From positions 32,467 through 96,466 of the forward strand of contig NZ_JAKZAH010000012.1 in NCBI RefSeq assembly GCF_023156245.1: a stretch of 64,000 bases of DNA, read 5' to 3'. The translations under genes and the position numbers were made by a program. Under the pieces are notes generated by a model. The model saw nothing but the letters and a program-made list of their open reading frames with translations, was not told where the DNA came from and did no database searches. Positions 45,607 to 54,000 of this stretch are shown here, one piece after another. The number at the start of each line of letters is the position of its first letter. Positions within the stretch are counted from its first letter, which is position 1. The stretch comes from Marinobacter bryozoorum (GTDB taxonomy: Bacteria; Pseudomonadota; Gammaproteobacteria; Pseudomonadales; Oleiphilaceae).

Positions 45607-48006
45607 ATGGCAACCAAAATACAGATACAACCCGCCCGGGCCCTGGTCACCACAGATACCGATGGCAATGCCCAGACCAGAACCCTGGAGCTGGCCATCA
45701 CCCCAAACCCGGCCAACAACCAGTTGCACGAATACAACCTGCCGGAAGCCACCAGCCTGCACCCGGCCACCGGACTGAAGGAACTGTTCCCCGGCCTGCA
45801 GCAGCGCTCAGTGCGTGAGGTCGAAACCCAGCACCCGGCCGAATTTTTGAAACAGAACCGCCCGGAACCCCAGCCTGGTGATGAGCTGAGCATCATAAGC
45901 CCGGGCGAAGAGCACCATATCCTGCAGGCCCTTGCCGAATCGGGCCTGCTGACCACCTTCACCCGCCTGAGCCTGGTGGCCCAAGAGGAACCCCTCTACG
46001 AAAACGCCCAATCTTACAGGGCGACAGTCGACTGGTTGCAGAAGCAAGGATTTGAGCTAAAGCAAACCAATGCCGAAGACCCGGACTGGCCGGTTTGGGA
46101 GCTGGTTCGGAATCCATTGCAGGATACGGTGGATGTTCAGACGCAAGCCATTGAGGAATTGGCTAAAAAACTGGAGCAGTCCGAGCAGAGTCGGAAGCAG
46201 GCGGAAGACGCGTTAGCCAGTCAGCGTGAAGCGGCCAGAAAAGCCAACGACGATAACCAGCGCTTGCAGCAACGCCTGGAGGAGCTGGAAGCGTCATCGA
46301 ACCAGGCCAATGAATCCGTTCGTCAGGCTGAGGACGCCCGGGCTGAGGCCCAGGAACGCCAGAAAGCCCTTGAAGCGGAGCTGGATCAGCTACGCAGTAC
46401 CTTGACCGCCCAGAAGGAGCAGCACGCTAACGCCAAGTCGGCTTTGCAGGAGAAGCAGCAAGAACTGGAGCAGCTACGCAGTACCTTGACCGCCCAGAAG
46501 GAACAGCACGCTAACGCCGAGTCGGCCTTGCAGGAAAGGCAGCAACAACTGGAGCAGTCCGAGCAGGGTCGGAAGCAGGCGGAAGAGGCGTTAGCCAGTC
46601 AGCGTGAAGCGGCCAGGAAAGCCAATGGCGATAACCAGCGCTTGCAGCAACGGCTGGAAGAGCTGAAAGCGTCATCGAACCAGGCCAATGAATCCGTTCG
46701 TCAGGCTGAGGACGCCCGGGCTGAGGCCCAGGAACGCCAGAAAGCCCTTGAAGCGGAGCTGGATCAGCTACGCAGTACCTTGACCGCCCAGAAGGAGCAG
46801 CACGCTAACGCCAAGTCGGCTTTGCAGGAAAAGCAGCAAGAACTGGAGCAGCTACGCAGTACCTTGACCGCCCAGAAGGAGCAACAGGCTAACGCCAAGT
46901 CGGCTTTGCAGGAGAAGCAGCAAGAACTGGAAGCCGCCAACCAGTCCCTGGAAGACCATAAAACCTGGTTCCGTAACCGCAAAGAGCAAGCGGTTACCCT
47001 CGAAAAAGAAACCGCGGAATATAAACAGCTTATCAATAAGTTACAGACAGAAAACGACACCCTGACCAGGGAATTGCAATCACTGAAGCAGGAAAAACAG
47101 CAGCTCCTTGAAACCCAGGGCATGCAGGACAAGGCCTTCGCCCAGCTGGAACAGAAGATGGAAACCCTGTTCACCCAGCAGGCCAGCCAGCTGACACAGG
47201 CTGCCAATGCGCTAGGCCAGCATGTAACCCGGTCCTTTGCCGATCAACGCCAACAGTTCCAGAGCATCACCGGTTTGAACCAATACCTGGAAAGTGGCGA
47301 AACACCGTTGGAGTACGGTGGCTGGGCCATCGGTGCGGACCTGGCTGGTCACCTGGTCCGGGCCATCGAGCAGACCCCCTACGACCTGGTGATCGAGTTT
47401 GGTAGTGGCACGTCCACCGTGCTGATGGCCAGGGCGATAGCCAATACCATGCGCGGCCAGGGACTCGACACCAATACCAGGGCGCTGGAAAGCGACAGCC
47501 AGACCGGCCTCCAGGCCCCCGGGCGAGGCTATGACCTGCCCAGGCGTATCCTCAGCTTCGAGCAGGACAAGGCCTATCAGCAGAAAACCCGTTCCGCCCT
47601 GCAGCAGAATAGCCTGCAACCATTGGTAGAGCTGGTACTGGCCCCGTTGGTACCAACGAACCTCCCCAGCCAGTCTGGCCACGACAACGCACTGTTCTAT
47701 ACGTGCGATCAAAAGCTTGCTAACGTAGCCGGTCTTTTTGAAGACCGGGAAGCGCATATCCTGGTACTGGTAGATGGTCCCTTCAGCCCCAAGGACGATC
47801 CGCTGGTGCGAGAGCCTGCGTTGGCTTGTGTGTTACAGCACTTGTCGTCACATAAACTGGATATTGTGCTGGATGATGCTGGCCGGCAAGGCGAGCGGCA
47901 GGTACTCGAATACTGGCAGCAGCTTTGTGAGGAGCGGGGGCTGAGCTGCGAACAAACCACACTGAATACCGAAAAGGGAGCAGCATGGCTAAGCATCGCA
48001 CCCTGA
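45607..48006 (+). CDS. Coiled-coil protein with C-terminal SAM-methyltransferase-like domain
   Basis: A 799-aa protein. Residues 1-170 resemble the tail of FkbM-type methyltransferases (ILQALAESGLL...YRATVDWLQKQGFEL). Residues about 185-520 are a long coiled coil built from internal duplications: a 126-aa unit occurs twice (46171 and 46549), and inside each a 28-aa QLRSTLTAQKEQHANAKSAL... block occurs twice. The C-terminal part (about 560-799) has YDLVIEFGSGTSTVLMARAI, a SAM-binding-like motif, and ILVLVDGPF. The start at 45607 has AGGA upstream. Probably cytoplasmic; a modifying or chain-length scaffold role is a guess from context. Confidence 0.7.
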   Translation: MATKIQIQPARALVTTDTDGNAQTRTLELAITPNPANNQLHEYNLPEATSLHPATGLKELFPGLQQRSVREVETQHPAEFLKQNRPEPQPGDELSIISPGEEHHILQALAESGLLTTFTRLSLVAQEEPLYENAQSYRATVDWLQKQGFELKQTNAEDPDWPVWELVRNPLQDTVDVQTQAIEELAKKLEQSEQSRKQAEDALASQREAARKANDDNQRLQQRLEELEASSNQANESVRQAEDARAEAQERQKALEAELDQLRSTLTAQKEQHANAKSALQEKQQELEQLRSTLTAQKEQHANAESALQERQQQLEQSEQGRKQAEEALASQREAARKANGDNQRLQQRLEELKASSNQANESVRQAEDARAEAQERQKALEAELDQLRSTLTAQKEQHANAKSALQEKQQELEQLRSTLTAQKEQQANAKSALQEKQQELEAANQSLEDHKTWFRNRKEQAVTLEKETAEYKQLINKLQTENDTLTRELQSLKQEKQQLLETQGMQDKAFAQLEQKMETLFTQQASQLTQAANALGQHVTRSFADQRQQFQSITGLNQYLESGETPLEYGGWAIGADLAGHLVRAIEQTPYDLVIEFGSGTSTVLMARAIANTMRGQGLDTNTRALESDSQTGLQAPGRGYDLPRRILSFEQDKAYQQKTRSALQQNSLQPLVELVLAPLVPTNLPSQSGHDNALFYTCDQKLANVAGLFEDREAHILVLVDGPFSPKDDPLVREPALACVLQHLSSHKLDIVLDDAGRQGERQVLEYWQQLCEERGLSCEQTTLNTEKGAAWLSIAP
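46171..46926 (+). repeat. 378-bp tandem duplication in the coiled-coil gene
   Basis: Two near-identical 378-bp units begin at 46171 and 46549. Each contains two ~84-bp subrepeats. 378 bp is 126 codons, or 18 heptads; 84 bp is 28 codons, or 4 heptads, so register is kept. Confidence 0.93.
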
Positions 48007-48049
48007 GGGCCGTCCGATGGCCCCGTAAGTTCAAAAAGCAGGAGGCTGA

Positions 48050-48400
48050 ATGAGTACCCGCAACCAATCGATCGTCCAACAGGCAGCTACACATTTCCGA
48101 AGCGGCCAGTATGCCCAGGCTAAAGACCTGTACCAGCAGGCAGCGCGCCAGTTTGGCGAGGCTGCCTTCAAGCACAATATCCGTCTGTGCGAGCGCCGCC
48201 TTGGCTCACCGCTGAAAGATAGCCACACGCAAGCCCCAGACGTTAAGGAAACCCCAAAGCCAGTGCCGGTTGAAGCCATTTCGGTACCAAAGCAACCGAC
48301 CCCCACCGCTGAACAACAACTGGCAGAAACCCAGAAACTCCTGGAACACTATTACACCCGTTGTCAGGAACTTGAGTATCAATTGCAGGACAGGAACTAA
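48050..48400 (+). CDS. Small TPR-like protein of the capsule locus
   Basis: A 116-aa protein. The N-terminal half ([31 protein letters not shown]) is a TPR-like helical pair of the sort found at the front of some polysaccharide glycosyltransferases; the C-terminal half is a proline-rich linker followed by a short coiled coil ([16 protein letters not shown]). It could be a detached accessory domain. GCAGGAGGC lies upstream of the ATG. No enzymatic motif is seen. Confidence 0.6.
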   Translation: MSTRNQSIVQQAATHFRSGQYAQAKDLYQQAARQFGEAAFKHNIRLCERRLGSPLKDSHTQAPDVKETPKPVPVEAISVPKQPTPTAEQQLAETQKLLEHYYTRCQELEYQLQDRN

Positions 48401-48408
48401 TCCGCGAC

Positions 48409-49524
48409 ATGAATATCCTCACCGTATTCGGCACCAGGCCAGAAGCCATCAAAATGGCCCCACTGGCCCTGCAACTGGCTGAAGACTCCCGCTTTAATGC
48501 CAAAGTATGCGTAACCGCCCAACACCGCGAAATGCTCGACCAGGTACTGGGCCTGTTCGAGCTCGCCCCGGACTACGACCTCAACCTCATGAAGCCGGGG
48601 CAGGACCTCACGGATGTCACCACGGGTATCCTTCAAGGTATGAAAAGTGTGCTGGCGGACTTCAAACCCGACATGGTGCTCGTTCACGGCGACACTGCCA
48701 CCACCTTCGCCACCACACTGGCCTGCTACTACCAGCAAATTGCCGTAGGCCACGTAGAAGCCGGGCTGCGAACCGGCAACATTTACTCGCCCTGGCCGGA
48801 AGAAGCCAACCGAAAGCTTACCGGTGCTATCGCCACCAAACACTTCGCTCCTACGACGCTCTCCCAGCAAAACCTGCTTAACGAGGGCGTACCGGCAAAC
48901 AACATCGTCGTCACCGGCAATACCGTCATCGACGCCTTGCTGGAGGTGGTCAAGAAGCTTGACACCAATCAGGCGCTGGCTGGAGAACTGTCCAGCAAGT
49001 TTGACTTCCTGGACAGCAACAAAAAGCTCATCCTGGTAACCGGCCACCGACGGGAAAGCTTTGGTGGCGGCTTCGAACGCATATGCCAGGCCCTTGGGAA
49101 TATAGCCCAGGCCCACCCGGACGCCCAGATCGTGTACCCGGTACACCTCAACCCCAACGTACAGGAACCGGTCAATCGCCTGTTGGGCAACAACCCCAAC
49201 ATCCACCTGATCGAACCCCAGGACTACCTGCCGTTCGTGTACCTGATGAACCGCGCCCACATCATCCTGACCGACTCCGGCGGCATCCAGGAAGAAGCCC
49301 CCAGCCTGGGCAAACCGGTACTGGTCATGCGAGACACCACCGAACGCCCGGAAGCCGTAGAAGCCGGCACGGTAAAACTGGTAGGCACCAACGTAGACGT
49401 CATCACCGCAGAACTCACCACCCTGCTAACCAACGACACCGCCTACAACACCATGAGCCGAGCCCACAACCCCTACGGCGACGGCAAAGCCTGCCAAAGA
49501 ATCCGCGACGCCCTGGCAGGCTAA
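48409..49524 (+). CDS. wecB: UDP-N-acetylglucosamine 2-epimerase
   Basis: A 371-aa GT-B-fold epimerase that makes UDP-ManNAc. [13 protein letters not shown] at the N-terminus, [28 protein letters not shown] and the UDP site [28 protein letters not shown] are all present. Together with wecC it should supply UDP-ManNAcA for the capsule. The ATG follows the small TPR gene by 8 bases. Confidence 0.97.
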   Translation: MNILTVFGTRPEAIKMAPLALQLAEDSRFNAKVCVTAQHREMLDQVLGLFELAPDYDLNLMKPGQDLTDVTTGILQGMKSVLADFKPDMVLVHGDTATTFATTLACYYQQIAVGHVEAGLRTGNIYSPWPEEANRKLTGAIATKHFAPTTLSQQNLLNEGVPANNIVVTGNTVIDALLEVVKKLDTNQALAGELSSKFDFLDSNKKLILVTGHRRESFGGGFERICQALGNIAQAHPDAQIVYPVHLNPNVQEPVNRLLGNNPNIHLIEPQDYLPFVYLMNRAHIILTDSGGIQEEAPSLGKPVLVMRDTTERPEAVEAGTVKLVGTNVDVITAELTTLLTNDTAYNTMSRAHNPYGDGKACQRIRDALAG

Positions 49525-49534
49525 AACCTCTTTC

Positions 49535-49642
49535 GCCACGGAATCCACGGAAAAACACGGAAGAAAAGATAAGACATTTTTATACTTTGTTTTTTTTATT
49601 TGTCCCCTTTCTTTTTCCGTGTCCTTCCGTGGATTCCGTGGC
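49535..49642. repeat. Inverted repeat element 6
   Basis: Arms GCCACGGAATCCACGGAAAA and TTCCGTGGATTCCGTGGC flank an AT-rich centre, with inner ACACGGAAG paired to the TTTCCGTGT side. It lies between wecB and wecC, genes that are usually adjacent with no such gap. Confidence 0.95.
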
Positions 49643-49673
49643 AAAAATCTTTATCTTTAAAAGGACTTCCCGA

Positions 49674-50954
49674 ATGAATTACGAAACCATCTCCGTAATA
49701 GGCCTGGGCTACATCGGCCTCCCCACAGCCGCCGTATTCGCCTCCCGCAAGAAAAAAGTCATCGGCGTAGACGTCAACCAACACGCCGTAGACACCATCA
49801 ACCGGGGCGAAATCCACATCGTAGAACCCGAGCTGGATATGATCGTCCACGCCGCCGTTCACGAGGACTACCTGAAAGCCGTCACAAAGCCAGAACCGGC
49901 AGACGCCTTCCTGATGGCCGTGCCCACCCCCTTTATCCACGATCCGGATGGCAACAGCCACAAAGCCGACCTGAAGTACATCGAAGCCGCCAGCAAAGCC
50001 CTGGCCCCGGTGCTTCAAAAAGGCAACCTGGTGGTGCTGGAATCCACCAGCCCCGTAGGCGCCACCGAACAAATGGCCGCCTGGCTCGCCGAAGCCCGGC
50101 CGGATCTCACCTTCCCCCAAACCCACGGGGAAGACAGCGACATCCGCATTGCACACTGCCCGGAACGGGTACTGCCTGGCCATGTCATCCGTGAACTGGT
50201 CGAAAACGACCGCGTAATCGGCGGCATGACCCGCAAATGTTCCGCCGCCGCCGTAGAAGTCTACAAAACCTTCGTACAGGGTGAATGCGTTGTCACAAAC
50301 GCCCGCACCGCCGAAATGGCGAAACTCACGGAAAACAGCTTCCGTGATGTAAACATCGCCTTTGCCAATGAGCTGTCCACCATCTGCCACAAGCTGGACA
50401 TCAATGTGTGGGAGCTGATCGCCCTGGCCAACCGCCACCCCCGGGTTAACATCCTTCAGCCAGGCGCCGGGGTAGGGGGCCACTGCATCGCCGTAGACCC
50501 CTGGTTCATCGTCGACAGCTGCCCGGAAGAAGCCCGCATTATCCGCACCGCCCGCGAGGTCAACGACGGCAAACCGGTATGGGTTCTGGAGCGGGTCAAA
50601 GACCAGCTGGAGAAACACCACCAGGCGAATCCGCAAAGTACACGGGCAGACATCAAAGTGGCCTGCCTGGGTGTAGCCTTCAAGCCGGATATTGATGACC
50701 TGCGGGAAAGCCCGGCCCTGGGCATCGCCAGGCAGGTAGCTGAGCTGGGCGCCCAGGTGCAGATTATAGAACCCAATATCCACGATTTGCCCGAAAGCCT
50801 GCAACACAACAACGTAACCCTGGCGAGCCTGGAAGAGGCCCTGGCGCAGGCCGATGTGGTTTGTGTTCTGGTAAAGCACAAACCGTTCATCGAGGGTGCC
50901 GAAAAGATCAAAGCGAAAGCCAACCTGGTCGATGCCGTAGGTTTGCTGGATTAA
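49674..50954 (+). CDS. wecC: UDP-N-acetyl-D-mannosamine dehydrogenase
   Basis: A 426-aa UDP-sugar 6-dehydrogenase giving UDP-ManNAcA. The NAD site GLGYIGLP is at residues 10-17, EMAKLTENSFRDVNIAFANE carries the conserved Lys/Asn, and catalytic Cys is in GAGVGGHCIAVDPWF. The start ATG 49674 has AAAGGAC just upstream; the frame is open much further back but that extension runs over the repeat and wecB in another frame. Confidence 0.96.
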   Translation: MNYETISVIGLGYIGLPTAAVFASRKKKVIGVDVNQHAVDTINRGEIHIVEPELDMIVHAAVHEDYLKAVTKPEPADAFLMAVPTPFIHDPDGNSHKADLKYIEAASKALAPVLQKGNLVVLESTSPVGATEQMAAWLAEARPDLTFPQTHGEDSDIRIAHCPERVLPGHVIRELVENDRVIGGMTRKCSAAAVEVYKTFVQGECVVTNARTAEMAKLTENSFRDVNIAFANELSTICHKLDINVWELIALANRHPRVNILQPGAGVGGHCIAVDPWFIVDSCPEEARIIRTAREVNDGKPVWVLERVKDQLEKHHQANPQSTRADIKVACLGVAFKPDIDDLRESPALGIARQVAELGAQVQIIEPNIHDLPESLQHNNVTLASLEEALAQADVVCVLVKHKPFIEGAEKIKAKANLVDAVGLLD

Positions 50955-51017
50955 GCCAGCAATCCTTAGACGTAAACGCTAACCCTCCATCAGAACAGCA
51001 GTAGATAACGGACGATC

Positions 51018-54000
51018 ATGGACCCGGTTCTAGAGCGAGCAAAAACGTTGGCAGCGCAAACCCAACAGGCCATTCTCCCTGTAACGGGCCGCATAGCCTA
51101 TGCGGTCAGCCATGGCCAGAGCTATGCCAGTCATGGCTACGCAGTGCGCACCCAGTGCATTGCCCGGGCGCTGAACGACCACGGCCTGGAAATCCTGTGC
51201 ATGGTAAGGCCAGGGCGCCCCTGGGACCTGGGCGAGGCCAAGGTGAGTTTGGCCCCTGAAACAACGGTAAACGGCGTACGTTATATCCATAGCCGCTGGC
51301 TGGGTGCGGAACCAGCGAATGAACTGGACCGCTTGGAGCGCGCCGCTCAGCAGTATGAAGAATGGTTCCGCATTTACCGCCCGTCAGCCGTACTGGCTGC
51401 CTCCAACTGGATTGTCGGACTGCCCGCCTGGGTTGCAGCGACACGGCTTGGTTTGCCGTTTCATTATGAAGTGAGGGGGTTCTGGGAGCTGTCCCGCCAG
51501 GCTCGGGAGCCGAGTTATGAAAACCACCCAAAATACCGAGAAGAAGTGGTGCGGGACTCCTTTGTAGCTTGCCAGGCAACCAGCGTATTTACGCTGAACC
51601 AGCCCATGAAAGGCGAGCTGACAAAAAGAGGCGTCAACCCGTCCAACATCCAGATCGTGCCCAATGGTGTAACTCAGGCGTCTGAATTAAAGCCCGCCGA
51701 CGGCCAGCTTCGCCAAAGGCTTGGCATTGCGCCAGATGAAAAAGTGATCGGGTATGTGGGCAGCTTCAGCCCCTATGAAGGTCTGGATCAGCTGCTCGAA
51801 GCCTGCACCGAACTGGTGCAAAACGGCGAAAAGCTCAAGCTTTTGCTGGTCGGTGATAGCCAGCCCCTCATAGAGTCTTTAGCTGCCCACATAGCCGATA
51901 GCGGGCTCAAGGAAACCCCACCCTGGCTGATTCAGGTCGGGCGGGTACCCCATGAGCACGTCGCGGACTACTACGCCCTGCTGGATGCCGTGGTGATCCC
52001 CCGCAAGCCCCTGGGGGTGTGTCAGCTTGTGCCGCCGATGAAGGCCGCCGAGGCCCTGGCCTACGGCAAGCGTCTAGTGGTCTCCGACGTGGCCCCTCTG
52101 GCTGAGTACGTCGATAAGTACGACGGTGTGGTGAGTTTTGAGGCCGGCAGTGCCACAAGCCTGGCCACAGCCCTTCAGAGGTCACTGAAGTTGCCGGTGC
52201 CGAAGCCGAGTGCCGAGCTGCTGTTCTCCGCGCATACCGAGCCGATGGTACGGGCGCTGCGGGGGGAAGTAGCCGACTCTGTTGCCAGTGCTTCCCAGCA
52301 ACTCGAACAACTCGACGTCAGCCAAGTGGACTACGCCACCGCCAGCCAGTGGTTCTACCGCAAAGGCAAGCTCACTGACACCCTGCGCGCTCTGGAGAGC
52401 CTGCAGGCCCGCAGCGTGAAATTCGACAAGCCCAAGCGTGACTTCCAGACCTTTGTGGCCGGTATGGCCAGGTTAAAGGGCGGCTGGCCGCTGCCCCCTC
52501 GCCAGCCCAATGCCGGGCTGATGAGCCGCCGCCAGCATGTACTTTACTGTCTGCATCAATCAATGCCGCATGCCACCAATGGATATTCCACAAGATCACA
52601 TGGAATAGCGGTTGGGTTGGAGCAAGCAGGTTTTAAAGTTCGTGCCACTACCCGACCTGGTTTTCCCTGGGATGCAGGAACCAAAGGCCTTAAACGGGGT
52701 TATCACGAGAGTGAAGTTGATGGCATTACCTACGCGGCCTGCGCGGGCTGGAACCTCAACAAGACCCCGCTGGACTACTACCTGGCCGAAGCCGCCGATC
52801 ACTACCTACGCGAAGCCCAGACCAGCGGGGCGGAGGTTATCGCCGCTGCCTCTAACTACATCACCGCGCTGCCGGCGCTGATGGCGGCACGCCGCCTGGG
52901 CCTGCCGTTCGTTTATGAAGTGCGCGGCCTCTGGGAAGTCACCCAGGCCTCCACCCAGCCGGAGTGGGCCGGTTCCGAACGCTACCAGCTGATGCGCGAA
53001 CTGGAGCAGCAGGCGGCGCTGGAAGCGGACCTGGTGATTACGCTTACCGAAGAGCTGGCCGACGAGCTGGCCAGCTGGGGCGTGCCCCGCGAGCGCATCG
53101 AGGTGGTGCCCAACGCGGTCAACGCCGAGCGCTTCCAGCCCATGGCCGCGGATGCCGCCATTGCCAAGGAACTCAAGCTCAAGCCCGGCGTGCCGGTGAT
53201 CGGCTATGCGGGCAGCGCTGTGGCCTACGAGGGCCTGGAGCTGCTGATGGAGGCCATGGCCACCCTCAAGAAAAACGGCCAGGCCTTTACTTTCGTGCTG
53301 GTGGGCGACGGCAAGGTGATCGACACCGTCAAGGCCAAGGCCAAGGAACTGGGTATCGAAAAGGAGTGCCGCTTTACCGGCCGCGTGCCGTTCGAAGAAG
53401 TGCCGCGCTATCTCTCCTGCATGGATATCCTGCCCATCCCAAGGCTCTCGTCGGCGGTCACCGAAATGGTCTCTGCCCTCAAGCCCCTGGAAGCCATGGC
53501 CATGGGCAAGGCTCTGGTGCTCTCGGATGTCTCCCCGCACACCACCATGGCCGGGCCGAACGGCGAGCGGGCCCGCCTGTTCACCAAGGACAGCGCCCAG
53601 GCCCTGAGTGAGGCCCTGCAGGCGCTGATCGACAGCCCCGAAGAGCGTGCACGCCTGGGCCAGGCCGCCCGCGCCTGGATCGAGCAGGAGCGCACCTGGA
53701 ACCACGTGACCCGCCGCTACGCCGATGCCCTGCAGCACGTGCGCCGGAGCAGGGCCGCGGAAGTGGCCAAGGTTGCTCTTGCATCTGGCAAGGACAAGAG
53801 CAACGCCAAGCGCCTGGAGCAGATCACCCTGGGACTGATTGCCGATCAGTTCACCACCGACACCCTGGCCAGCGCCGTCAAGGTGGTACCGCTCTCGCCG
53901 GAGAACTGGCGCGAAGAGCTGGCCCAACAGCCCATCGACGCCATGTTTGTGGAATCCGCCTGGAAGGGTAACGACTGGCAGTGGCACAAGAAGGTGGGCT

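Noticed and set aside
49083..49673. A 197-codon N-terminal extension of wecC
   Set aside because: The open frame continues upstream but overlaps wecB in another frame and crosses a repeat element; a good ribosome site and the family N-terminus mark 49674 as the start.
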